From Ursus arctos (taxonomy: Eukaryota > Chordata > Mammalia > Carnivora > Ursidae), in NCBI RefSeq assembly GCF_023065955.2, contig NW_026622786.1:53739438-53803437 (forward strand): DNA of 64,000 nucleotides, read 5' to 3'. The position numbers and the translations under genes were made by a program. Below the pieces are notes generated by a model. That model was not told the DNA's origin. It worked only from the letters and a program-made list of their open reading frames with translations, and ran no database searches. Positions 53,960 to 63,965 of this stretch are shown in pieces (position 1 is the first letter of the stretch; every line of letters begins with the position of its first letter).

Positions 53960-54990
53960 CTGTCCATGGCTGGAAGTGTTCAAGCAGAGACTAGATGTCC
54001 ACATGTCAGAGACACTGAGGAAGGGATTATTTTTCCAGGAAGGGGCTGGATTAAATAAACTCTGAGACCCCTTCCAACTCTAAAATTCTATGACAAGATA
54101 AGCACTTCATCAATTACAGAAGTAAAAAATTATTTTATTTTTCCATAAAAATGCAGACTACCTTTTATCCTGGAGCTTCCTAGCCTGGACCCGGAGACAG
54201 CTGGGTCCTGGAGTTGATTTACAATCAGATTCTCTCATTGTTTGTAAAGCATATTACCAGAAAACCATTTCCAGCTCCATTTTAATGAGAACCAATTTGT
54301 TATTATTATTTTTTTTTTGAAACCTCTGACTACCATTGTTAGAGAAAAGATACAAGAAAAGAAAACCCAGGTCTTGCAGTTCAAGAATTAATGAAGGCCC
54401 TGAAACAATTATGCCTTAAATATACAGAGGTCTTCTTAATGTAAATAGACTGTATTTCATAGCAAATCTTCTTAGAACAAGGGATCCATTTCAGCATGAC
54501 AGAGTGGGCAATGTAGCAGGACTATAGTCTGTACTCAATTTGCAATTTTACTTCCGTTGACGTTGACGAATGTACAAAGAGCTTGGCTTAAAGGGTCTGG
54601 GAAACACTAGGTCACAGTGTGAAATATATGCTAATATAGCACAATTTATATAAAAATAGAGGAATGTAAATAGCTAACTGAAGCCAGAGGTAGTTGCTGT
54701 AGCCAAGTGAGGACTGAGGAACATTGATAATGCAAAGAGAATGTTGTTCTCGTTAAAACCTCCAGGAACACTAACCTCAAATTTTCCTCCAGTTGAAACG
54801 CAATGATAAATTTAAACTGAATTTCTGCTGCTCTCTGAAAGCACGTGTGTGTGTCTGCATTACTGATCAGGATATGACACATTAAATAATCTCAATTAAA
54901 AGTCAGAATAATACAAAGATTAATTAACATTCACAGTCTCCAAAGTTGAGAAGCTAACAGAATAGTGGGGATAAGCCAAGAGTCCACTTA
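53960..54990. other. Unassigned sequence
   Basis: No recognised repeat or exon. A T9 run lies near 54311. Confidence 0.3.
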
Positions 54991-54994
54991 CCTT

Positions 54995-55018
54995 AAAAAA
55001 AAAAAAAAAAAAAAAAAA
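54995..55018. repeat. A24 homopolymer
   Basis: A pure run of 24 A with no SINE body directly upstream. Confidence 0.97.
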
Positions 55019-55034
55019 GGCAAAGCGTGTTAAA

Positions 55035-55053
55035 TTGTCAGGCAGCCTGACAA
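55035..55053. repeat. Inverted repeat, 9-bp arms, 1-nt centre
   Basis: TTGTCAGGC, a, GCCTGACAA. It lies 17 bp after the A24 run. It is unrelated to any simple repeat and resembles a symmetric protein-binding site. Confidence 0.9.
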
Positions 55054-55074
55054 AGTAGAGTAAGGATGCCTAAA

Positions 55075-55170
55075 AACAACTGCTGTTTATTTAGTGTTTA
55101 TGGGTCAGGCATAAGAATTTCACACTCATTATCTCATTTAATCCTCATGATTTGGGTTAAGAACCAGGAC
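55075..55170 (+). mobile_element. MIR 5' half
   Basis: 'gctgtttatttagtgtttat', 'gggtcaggcataagaatttc', 'cactcattatctcatttaat', 'cctcatgatttgggtt'. Confidence 0.6.
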
Positions 55171-55489
55171 AACATGGGATGTAATTCAGTCATTAATAAA
55201 TTCCACTGGAATCATTCCACAGAAAAACCATGGCCAGCTCATCTATTAGTCCATTCCCAGAGTCAGGCAGCCTCTCTTACCTCCTACAGGTTCTGATTGC
55301 TTAGACTGCAGAACAGCATTCAAGGAGGAAAAAAAGAACAAAAAATGCTGTTGATCAATTCTGGATCACTGAGCTGAAAACCCAGAATTTAAGCCTAAAA
55401 GTAAAGTTGAGAAGCATGTATAATTTATTAGATGGTACAGGTTTGGTTCTGTGCTGGTGCCCATCTTCCATGTCATAATTCACTGCCAT

Positions 55490-55835
55490 AGGGCCACACT
55501 TTTATTAAGAAACCCCTGGTTAGAAACCTTCTCTGGGCATCATCTATCTATTGCACATAAGTTCAAAGTCTTCAGCAGAGCATGAAAAGTCCTTGATCAT
55601 CTTGTCTCCCATCACTCCGGCCATGCTAAAGTACACCTCACCAGTCCAAACACACTCTGCCTTTTCATTCCTTGATGCTCTTTACTGGGCTGCCCATTTC
55701 ATCCCTCTGCCCCTCCTCCCCATTCATCCTCCATGATATTCAAATTAGAAAAGGGATCATGTTTTTTTTTATCGACTACTGCAATTTCAGTGCAAGGAAT
55801 ATAGTTGGCGCTGAATAAATGTTCATGGAATAGAA
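55490..55835 (+). mobile_element. L2 3' portion
   Basis: 'gtccttgatcatcttgtctc', 'ccatcactccggccatgcta', 'ctctgccttttcattccttg', 'atgctctttactgggctgcc' and 'gtgcaaggaatatagttggc' plus 'gctgaataaatgttcatgg' cover the ORF2 end and 3' UTR. Confidence 0.72.
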
Positions 55836-55974
55836 GAATGTAAGAAATACAGAAATACAATATGTGAAATAAAAGAAGGAGGTAGATAGGGAGCAGATTT
55901 GCTCTCTTGTCCTTCATTCTTCTCTGAGTTGTATGGATACTGTATACTCTGAGTTGTACACACCCTTTCATACC

Positions 55975-56110
55975 ATTTTCAAGTTTATCTATTTCTATAT
56001 TTTCTCTTCACCTAGATTCAAAGAATCCCAAGGGTAGGGACTGTGTCTGTGTAGACACTCAAAGCTTAGCTCAGCGTCTGGCAGTAAACAAAAAACGACC
56101 GAATGAATCT
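55975..56110 (+). mobile_element. L2 3' end
   Basis: 'caagggtagggactgtgtct', 'ctcagcgtctggcagtaaac' and 'gaccgaatgaatc' match the L2 terminal region. Confidence 0.65.
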
Positions 56111-56114
56111 TTTG

Positions 56115-56935
56115 AAGGTCTCATAAATTCCACTTAAAGGAAGCACTTTAGGTAGTAGTAACGTGGAGGTCCCAGTCGACACTTGGACTGGGTTCCTGTG
56201 ACTCAAATTCGGCAGACTAGGTAAATAAATATCTGACAAAAATATTGTCCACGTAAGGACTCTTTCTGTTTTGGTGAACCAACCTCAATTTATGCACTCA
56301 AGGTTTACTCCTTAGAAATGCTCAAAAGATCTTCACTCAGAAGCTATTTATATGCACTTTTCACAAGCTTAGTTATCAGATTTCCCAGTCCAGAGTTGAC
56401 TAGACACAACAAATTGAGAGCAGGAAAGGAGATGTAGGCAGATAAACTAGAAAGTACTCTAAGGAGAAAGAAAGGAGACCCAAGGACTCAAAAAGCTTAA
56501 CAGCACCAGCCAATAACCCACAATGATGAGCTGCATTATTGTGGAAAGGTAGCCTTTTTTAGCAAGACAGAGGTGTGTGGGCAATCCATTAAGAAAGATT
56601 TCCATTAAACAGCAAACCATTTGGCGTTTAATAGGGAATGCTTCGATTAGTTGGAAAATTCACTTAGGTGGAACAGTTAATGAGCTGACAATGCCACATA
56701 TAAAATGTGTTCCTACAGAAACCAAGGAGACGTCATCTTGTGTATCTATTTCGCTATCGCATACATGGAAAAGGACCAAAAGAAACATCGGTATTAAAAG
56801 ACACATTAAGTTAGGATCCTGAATGCAATTCCAGGAGAGGCTGCATTCCCATGCATCTGCAAACCAACTTTTGAAGGCTGCCTGAGCCCTTCAATGGCTC
56901 TCTGCACAGGAACTCTTTGGGGAGCTTATATTTGG
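56115..56935. other. Unassigned sequence
   Basis: No recognised repeat or exon. The 81-codon plus frame at 56577-56822 has no motif. Confidence 0.3.
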
Positions 56936-56966
<31 letters not shown>

Positions 56967-57012
56967 GAAAAGAAAAGAAAAGAAAAGAAAAGAAAAGAAA
57001 AGAAAAGAAAAG
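56936..57012. repeat. (AAAAG)14 pentanucleotide array
   Basis: A short A run leads into about 14 pure AAAAG units (56943-57012). The tract is purely purine on plus, so intramolecular triplex formation is possible. The minus-strand frame across it reads FLFFS repeats and is not a protein. Confidence 0.97.
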
Positions 57013-57014
57013 TC

Positions 57015-57640
57015 ACCATGAAGTCAGCAGGAGCAGCCAGCTCTGAGACCCTAATGACATTTACAGGACTAAAACCCAATGTGGAATTAGCCAGGGACAA
57101 GTCTCTCTCAGAGCCACAAAGCAATCACTATGCACTTAATTTCATCCTATTCCATATGGCACTCATTCAAGGGTGACAAACAACAAGCTTTAAATGTGAT
57201 TGGCTGTGGTCTGGCCTGGGGATGGCTGAGGGGGAAAATACTTACGGGGGAGTGGACAGCAGTATACAGGCCCCAAAATGATCTCTCATTAATCAGACCC
57301 CTTCCTCCTCCCCCCTCCCCACATTTTGGCTTACCTGAGTTTGATGTTCCCAGGGCAATCTGGGGACCCTTTAGGAGACAACATTCTCAATACCCAATCT
57401 CCTACTTTTGGCCACTCTCACTCATTCCATCTTACTTAGAGCCCATTTTGTCCCAGGCATTAAGCTAGGCAATTCCATATAAATGATTTCATTTCTGTAG
57501 CATATTTGGGAATAGCATGTTTCAACATGGTCCTCATGAACTATACGGCACATAGAGAGTTTATTAACAAATAGACCGAGGCTTGTTTAGAAAGGATTAT
57601 ATGGGACTTGCTAAGAGAACGTTATCACTAAACCATAGTT
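57015..57640. other. Unassigned sequence with one hairpin
   Basis: No recognised repeat or exon. A 112-codon plus frame (57130-57468) lacks any domain. The hairpin at 57625-57646 overlaps the right edge. Confidence 0.3.
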
Positions 57641-57646
57641 TAGTGA
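57625..57646. repeat. Inverted repeat, 9-bp arms, 4-nt loop
   Basis: TCACTAAAC (57625-57633), cata, GTTTAGTGA (57638-57646). Confidence 0.9.
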
Positions 57647-57649
57647 GCT

Positions 57650-57815
57650 ACTTGGGATCGGGTACTTTGCGTCCCTTTGTATCTTCTTTGATCTTTACAA
57701 CAATATAGATGAGGAAACTGCTTATCACATGAAAATTAATCTCGCCCAAAATTCATGCAGCTACGTGATGACAGAGCCCAGATTCAGACCTGGGGCTCTT
57801 GGACCCTGCAGGCCA
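57650..57815 (+). mobile_element. MIR
   Basis: 'gatctttacaacaatataga', 'atgaggaaactgcttatcac', 'tgatgacagagcccagattc' and 'agacctggggctcttggacc'. Confidence 0.65.
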
Positions 57816-57819
57816 ACCT

Positions 57820-58305
57820 TATTTCATCTTACCATGATAACAAAGAACAGCACACTTTCCATTTGGACAATGTGGAGCTAAAGGAAGTTTTAAAGCTGTG
57901 GCCTGATGTGATATCGCTCTGTATCAACCCAGTTGGAAATCCTGAGGTATTGCAGAGTAAGCCCGTCAGCCCTGGACTCCTACCTTACTGAATATTTTTT
58001 AAAACTTAAAATCTGGTTCAAAGCAGCTTCTAGAATAGCCCTAAGTGAGAAGCATAACCACAGATTAGCCTAGAACCCTGAAAAGGCGTGGAAAGGCCAA
58101 CCTCAACTTTTTTAGCCATTGTTTCTAGAGGGGTCTCCTTTCCCCTGGTTGCCCACCTCCCAGCTGTGTGGGTAGTGCTTAGGGCACTGGGCAGGATTTC
58201 TCCTCATCCTCAGGATCGACCAGATCCAGGGCCAGAGGACTTGCTTCCAGCTGCCGGGCTTTGGTAGTTTGGGGAATTAGCGAAAACTAAAGAACTCTTA
58301 GAGAG
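57820..58305. other. Unassigned sequence
   Basis: No recognised repeat or exon. Confidence 0.3.
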
Positions 58306-58309
58306 CAAT

Positions 58310-58475
58310 TCAGACTATTGCCCTCCGGACCTCAGCTTCCGTATCTGTGAAATGAGGGGTGATAAAATCTCTTTGTGGTGGTTGTTATGATGATTAAAGA
58401 GATAATATTTAAAGTGTGGAGCATACTACCTAGCACACTAGATGCTCTTCGCGATTATAGCTGAATTTAGTATCT
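58310..58475 (-). mobile_element. MIR, antisense
   Basis: 'ggacctcagcttccgtatct', 'gtgaaatgaggggtgataaa', 'tgttatgatgattaaagaga' and 'ctacctagcacactagatgc'. Confidence 0.62.
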
Positions 58476-58529
58476 TTAATATTCTCCTCTTGTGTTGCTC
58501 ATGTTTTCTGTGCTTTGTAAATCATAATA

Positions 58530-58740
58530 ATAGCACGAGGTAATTTTCACTGAGGACTTACTATGTGCCAGGCACTGTTCCAATTAGTTATTTAATCATC
58601 ACGACAGCCTTACGAGACAGGTACTCTTATTACTCCTATTATTACCAGTAAGAACACTAAGGCACAGATTAAATAATTTGCCCGGGGGTTATGTATCTAG
58701 TTAACCAGGAAGTCTGGTTATATAGTTAAGGCACGTCCCA
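58530..58740 (+). mobile_element. MIR, well preserved
   Basis: 'cactgaggacttactatgtg', 'ccaggcactgttccaattag', 'ttatttaatcatcacgacag', 'aacactaaggcacagattaa' and 'ataatttgcccgggggttat'. Confidence 0.88.
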
Positions 58741-58744
58741 CTAC

Positions 58745-59160
58745 TCACCTGGTTGTAATTACCGTCATTATTATTTTGTATTACTATTATAGCTCCTTGT
58801 AGTCCCAAAGAGATTGCCATTCAACTCCTCGAAAACAACTCCTAGGAACATTCGAATTTATCAAAAGCATATATTTTAAACTCCCCAAGTCTGTGAAAGG
58901 ACATTCAATTCTCTGACGCTTAATGCAGTCTCTTCAGTTTAACTTCCTGGCTCTTTAAAGACTTCTTGAGCTGGCTCCAAGTTTACTGAGCCTACCCAGA
59001 AAACAAGACCTTCCTAATGGCTTTGGTTTTGTAGACTTCGTAAACATTCTTTGAATGATAAAAGGATCACATGTGGTGTTATCTTATTGAATAATGGTCT
59101 GGTGTGTCTTCTCCTAAATGAAATGTTGGAGCGGTGTTTTTGTAGGCCAGTGATACATTA
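58745..59160. other. Unassigned sequence
   Basis: No recognised repeat or exon. Confidence 0.3.
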
Positions 59161-59164
59161 GAAT

Positions 59165-59295
59165 AATACCATATATTTATATAGTGCTTTGCAATTTTCA
59201 AAGTGCTTTCCCAATTACTGCCTCATTTGATTCTCACCACAGGCTTGCAAAGCAAGCAGGGCAACTATTATTACCATCCCCACTTTATAGGCAAT
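59165..59295 (+). mobile_element. MIR-family element (MIR3/MIRc-like)
   Basis: 'tttatatagtgctttgcaat', 'tttcaaagtgctttcccaat', 'tgattctcaccacaggcttg' and 'attattaccatccccacttt' fit the MIR3/MIRc variant. Confidence 0.6.
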
Positions 59296-59299
59296 GTGG

Positions 59300-59525
59300 T
59301 CAAGCAGAAAGTATCCTGGGCTTTGAAGGAAGACAAACTAGGGTTCTGTTCCCTGCTCCTCGATATTCTAGCTGTGTGATCTTAAACTAGTTTCTTAACC
59401 TTTTCAAGCCTCGGTTTCGTCATCTGCCAATTGGGGATAATAATGTACAAGGTTATGCAGAGGATCAAATGAGATCCTAACACGACTAGGACAGTGTCTG
59501 TCACTGATTATTATGATGATGAGCT
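59300..59525 (-). mobile_element. MIR, antisense, abutting the previous one
   Basis: 'cctgggctttgaaggaagac', 'tattctagctgtgtgatctt', 'tcaagcctcggtttcgtcat', 'ctgccaattggggataataa' and 'aggatcaaatgagatcctaa'. With the preceding plus MIR it forms a converging pair. Confidence 0.82.
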
Positions 59526-59529
59526 TTCA

Positions 59530-59980
59530 TTTTTATTTTTAGTATCTTTTGCTACTAGAACAAAACATTGTTAAAAAAGGAAACCAAAGGGGAGGCAGCA
59601 AGAGCACAGTACTGAAAACAGATTGACAAAATTGAGCCATATTCACATTCGCAAGGGCCTGTCAGCCCAGACTGGCGGATCTGTATCCAGATTATGTGAT
59701 TGCATGAGCTCCCTTCTCATCTGAAGTCCTTTCTGAAGGTAGGACAGGACCACTCTCCAGGCAAGGATAGGAGAGAACAACCCCAACAGAAATCCCTGCC
59801 TTTGAGACAAGCATCAATCCTGACTTCAGGAAGGTTCCACTTAGCTCCACCTGTGAAGCTTCAACCTTCTCTGGGCCTCCAGCCCCACGTCGCCCCGTCC
59901 CAGAACCAGCACAGAGTAGACCACTGGAGCTGGGGCAGAACCTCTGTGAGGAAAGAGCAGAGGCTACGGGAGCTGTGGGA
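59530..59980. other. Unassigned sequence
   Basis: A GC-richer stretch. Frames of 111 codons (plus) and 133 codons (minus) overlap here on opposite strands, and neither has a recognised domain. Confidence 0.3.
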
Positions 59981-59984
59981 CCTG

Positions 59985-60145
59985 AGTCACTTTCTGGCTC
60001 CGTCCCGGGCTCAGCAAGCTGCTTTACCTGTTTGACTCTGGTCTGCCCATCAGTAAAATGCAAGATTGTCATGAGGATGGAATGAGAACACACACATCAA
60101 CCTTGAGCACTGTGCCTCCCGTAGAATAAATGAACAAATGATGGT
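59985..60145 (-). mobile_element. MIR, antisense
   Basis: 'gctgctttacctgtttgact', 'cccatcagtaaaatgcaaga', 'ttgtcatgaggatggaatga' and 'ttgagcactgtgcctcccgt'. Confidence 0.65.
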
Positions 60146-60149
60146 AGTA

Positions 60150-61240
60150 GATTTTCTAATCACCCACTACTATCGTTGTTATCAATCACTCTAAACTGAT
60201 TCGGGTTTCTCTGGCGTGGCGGTGGGAGTGAGCCACGCAAGCATGTGTTTTTTCTTCTAATGATTCCCAGAAGCCAAAATGTCATCTGCTCTCCTCTCAT
60301 AGTCTGCTAGTATGACCACAACAGCTTTTGCGAGGCCATTCCTAGAACTGCCCTGTCCTGGAAACCTAGGCAGACAACACTCTGGCCCTGGAGACAAGTG
60401 TCCTTTGAGGGGCAAGCGCTCCTCGGACCTCTTACACAGAGCCCCAGAGTGGCTAAGACCATCCCCACAGCCTTTTCTTCCAGAGCCAGGTGGGTGAGGC
60501 CATCCACCCTCTGGCTAAACCCAAACCTCATTTTCTAAGCTTAACATAAACCAAGTAAGACGCCCGCTGACAGATGGAAAAAAGCAAGAGACTGAAAGTG
60601 ACCTTGCAGATAACAGCTGAAGTGTGTGTCTGCTCAGGCCCAACCTGACAATTCCCTCCCCCAAAATGATGCCATTTACAGAAGCTTTGGCTAAGGATAG
60701 GTGTAAGGCCAAAGGTGGTACTTTTCTAAGGTAAGTCCTCAAACTCCAAATATTCCTCACTGGTCGCCAGGCAGGAGCACAAAAATGAACCGCAGTGAGG
60801 TGAGTGCACACAGGTCTCCCATCACTGCATTGCGTGAAGCAGGCGTCTCGGGAAAGTGGGTCATGGCACTGTGACCGAAGGGTCGGCACCAAGGATGGCT
60901 CTGGCCTCTCAGTACCTGAAGGGATCTCCCACCACCTTCAGAACCTCAAGGCTGGTTCCTCAAACCCCTCAGGCTTAGCTGCCTTATCCTTGTCACAGAG
61001 AAATTAATACCAACTACATTTTCAGTTTTTGTGAAAAAGTTGGATCTTTGACACAGAGGGTTGAGATAATCCCTCCCCTCATTCATAGCACATTATCAAC
61101 CCTGGTCCATGAAAGACCGCTTTCTTATTTATGTTTCTGGTTAATCCCCTGAAATCCACATTCCTCGCCTCTACAACAGGCAGCCATCCCACAGTGTTTG
61201 ATGGGTATGCCTTTGCTCCCAAATACTCTGGCAAATGTGC
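60150..61240. other. Unassigned sequence
   Basis: No repeat family or exon is recognised. A 125-codon minus frame (60515-60892) lacks a domain. Confidence 0.3.
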
Positions 61241-61244
61241 ATCG

Positions 61245-61405
61245 TAGCTTGAGGCGTATGTATTTCAATTTTTGTAACTGCGATTGTGTTTTAGATCTCT
61301 TTCTTACCTTTTTTGCCACCCATTATACTTTCAGATTCACCCATGTCATTAAAAGCTTCTCTGTTTCATGACTTCTAACTGCTGCACACTGTCTGCTGGC
61401 CTTTG
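61245..61405 (-). mobile_element. Possible antisense L1 fragment, distal part
   Basis: 'cagattcacccatgtcatta', 'aaagcttctctgtttcatga' and 'cttctaactgctgcacact' resemble reverse-complement L1 text. The continuation of that text is found at 62345-62490. Confidence 0.5.
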
Positions 61406-61409
61406 GTCC

Positions 61410-61900
61410 TGGGCCCTTTCTGGGCCATTCGATCATTCTTTGCCTAGCTCTGTGCCCCCAAGGCTGATCTTTACAGATACGTCTACCAGAGCCCAGGCCT
61501 ACTGGCTTCTTTCTGGTTGCGTCTGACCAATGGGAGGCACCAACAGAAGACTGAGGGCAGAGGAGAGGTCAAGTGGATAAGCTGTCACCCTGCAGGGTCT
61601 CAGCATGCTCTCTCTGGAGAGCATCTCATCTGGTGCCTTACTGAGAATTGGGCAGTAGGTTCCTTTAAGGTCACAGCCAGCTTCTGCTGGGACACCTCCC
61701 CTCTAAGGCTGTAGTCTCACTAGGCTCCAATACCATTCTCTCCCCTTATCCTCTGGGTCTAGGGGTGATAAGGGTTTTCCCTACTTGATAGTCCCTTGGT
61801 AACTTACTGTCCCTGTTTATCCCTTAACTTCCTGTTGGGACACTTATTGATATGGTACCCCAGGGCCTACATCCATTAAATTTTACCTATCTAATCTTGC
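61410..61900 (+). mobile_element. Probable old interspersed repeat, unnamed
   Basis: 'gtctgaccaatgggaggcac', 'ctgggtctaggggtgataag', 'gatagtcccttggtaactta', 'acatccattaaattttacc' resemble a common repeat ending 'cttcattaaactctc'. I cannot name it. Confidence 0.4.
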
Positions 61901-61907
61901 AGGAATG

Positions 61908-62330
61908 GTGTGATAGCTAAATTTGTGTTGACTTGGGTGACCCACAGTGTCCAGATGTTTCTGTGAGGGTGTTTTTAAATGAAATTAACATTTAAATTGG
62001 TGGATGGTGAGTAAAGATTGCCTTCTATAATGTGGGTGGGCCTCATCCAAACAGTTGAAGGCCTGAATGGGACAAAAGGGTGACTTTCCCCAAGTAAGAA
62101 GGAATTCTGCCAGCAGAGAGCCTTCCAAATAGAACTGTAGCATTGGCTCTTCCCTCCAGCCTGCCAGCCCACTCTGCAGATTTTGGACTGGTCAGCCTCC
62201 ATAATTACATGAGCCAATTCCTTAAAATAAGTCCCTCTCTATCTATCTATCTATAGATAGAGATAGATAGATACATAGATGGAGTATACACATATCCTAC
62301 TGGTGCTGTTTCTCTGGAGAACCTTCACAC
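61908..62330 (+). mobile_element. Probable LTR-like element
   Basis: 'gatagctaaatttgtgttga', 'gatgtttctgtgagggtgtt', 'gtgggtgggcctcatccaaa', 'cagcctccataattacatga', 'gccaattccttaaaataagt' and a terminal 'gtttctctggagaacctt' match a common LTR-like repeat that I cannot assign to a family. Confidence 0.55.
62236..62282. repeat. Self-complementary (CTAT)n / (GATA)n tract
   Basis: Four CTAT-type units switch at the centre to GATAGA/GATA units, so the two halves are complementary (core CTATCTATAGATAG is a perfect palindrome). The tract lies inside the LTR-like element, where it replaces its A/T-rich tail. Confidence 0.92.
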
Positions 62331-62344
62331 AGATCGGCATCCAG

Positions 62345-62490
62345 ATTGTCTCTGATTCCCAGCTACCACCAACAATGCAAGGATGAACATTCTTGTATAT
62401 GTTCCCTTATGGAACTATATGAGAATTTCTTGGGCATTTATACCCAGAGATGAAATTTCAGGGTCATAGAATGATACCAACTGTATAGTG
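62345..62490 (-). mobile_element. Antisense L1 fragment, proximal part
   Basis: 'gcaaggatgaacattcttgt', 'gagaatttcttgggcattta', 'tacccagagatgaaatttca' and 'gggtcatagaatgataccaa' are reverse-complement L1 text. Confidence 0.65.
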
Positions 62491-62494
62491 TTTT

Positions 62495-63045
62495 AAAGCA
62501 TAATGTTATAACAAAATTAGAACATTCTGCAATTATTTACAGATTGTTTACCATGCTCCAGTCCCTATATGTGGTAACTATAGACAGAATAACCTACAAA
62601 ATCCATGGGATGGATTTTGCCCATATTAAACTTTCAGCAAAAAAAGTACATGAATAATCTGACACAAAGTTGGTGCCTAAGAAGCATGTAATTATTGTTG
62701 AGACCAAAATTATCTACACCAACATCTTACTGTCCACATTCATATGACTTTATTATTTCACTACCTTCATCCACATGACGTCACTATTTCAGGAAAATCT
62801 TGGCCAGAAAGATAAAGGTTGCAGATAACTTCCTGAAAAATCCATTTAAGACACATCAAACTGGTCAACGTTTCCACAGAGAGCACGGCATGACTGCTTC
62901 CCTTCCATCTCTCTCATACATGGCTGTAGTCATTCAGTCTAAACTATTGTAGCTTGATCTGTACACACTCCAATCAAGTCTTTGGATTCAAACACCCATC
63001 TTAACACAAATCTCCAGACTTCATAAATACCACCAGCGAGGCCTT
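62495..63045. other. Unassigned sequence
   Basis: No recognised repeat or exon. A near direct repeat, 'catatgactttattatttca' / 'cacatgacgtcactatttca' (62741, 62772), is too diverged to call. Confidence 0.3.
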
Positions 63046-63049
63046 CCTT

Positions 63050-63256
63050 TTTTAATTCTTTTTTAAGGATTTATTTATTTATTTGAAAGCTAGTGGAGGA
63101 TTGAGGAGGAGGGGCAGAGGGAGAGAGAGAATCCCAAGCAGACTCTTCACTGAGCACAGAGCCCTCCGCGGGGCTGGATCTCAAGATCCCAAGATCATGA
63201 CCTAAGCCGAAACCAAGAGTTGGGCGCTTAACCAACTGCGCCACCCAGGCACCCCA
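63050..63256 (-). mobile_element. SINEC
   Basis: 'aaggatttatttatttattt' tail side, 'agatcatgacctaagccgaa', head 'gcgccacccaggcacccc'. No clear target-site duplication is visible, which suggests an older or eroded insertion. Confidence 0.92.
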
Positions 63257-63484
63257 GCCCTTTTCCCTTTTTCAAGGTACTATTCTCCCTTATCATGAAA
63301 AGAAACAGCTTTGCCCTTTTAACAGGTCATTACAATGGTACTTTCAAGAAGCCAGCATCGACTATCTCTGTGAAGCATGTCTTACATTCCATCTTCCTCT
63401 CCCTCAATATAGACATAAAAGGAATGATTTGGGTTTAAAGTCAAGATTCCCAAGCTCTAACCATAACCCCTGATGTACATCCAC

Positions 63485-63595
63485 CATAGATAGGTAAATA
63501 ACTTCTCCAGGGCTCAGTATTCTCACCTCTAAATGAGGGTGCTGTTGTTGATGATCCCTAAGGCACTCCCAGTGCTAAATGGTATGAAAATCTGT
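63485..63595 (-). mobile_element. Possible MIR fragment, antisense
   Basis: 'aggtaaataacttctccagg', 'gctcagtattctcacctcta' and 'aatgagggtgctgttgttga'. Confidence 0.45.
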
Positions 63596-63804
63596 TCAGG
63601 CCAGTCATCAGCAACAAAAGTGGCATTTTCTCAGGAGGCTGAACTGAAGCACTCTTATTAAGAACTAAGATATGGGAAAGGAGGTGAGAATTTGGGGACA
63701 GTGTATGTACTACAGCTGTGTAGCCTGAGAGGAGTGCGTGTCAGAGGCAGGGACAAGCAAGATCGAACCACACAGATAATGGCGGAGACGAAGACAATGA
63801 AGAA

Positions 63805-63965
63805 TGCCATCGCGCTTGCCGTGTGTTTGGCACTGTTCTAAGCTACATGAATCCATTTATTCTTAACAATTCTACAAGGTCAGTACTAACTATCATCTCT
63901 ATTGAGGAGGAAATACGGTGAAGGCAGGCAATTTTCCAGAGCTGCAACAACCGTCTGAAGGTGCT
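63805..63965 (+). mobile_element. MIR
   Basis: 'gtgtgtttggcactgttcta', 'agctacatgaatccatttat', 'tcttaacaattctacaaggt' and 'gaggaggaaatacggtgaag'. It continues toward the window edge. Confidence 0.68.

Noticed and set aside
56891..57124. FLFFS-repeat minus frame resembling a membrane peptide
   Set aside because: Translation of the (AAAAG)n array.
61125..61319. Basic 64-codon minus frame (starts MAKKVRKRSK)
   Set aside because: Lies partly in L1-like text and the basic start comes from an A-rich stretch; no recognised family.
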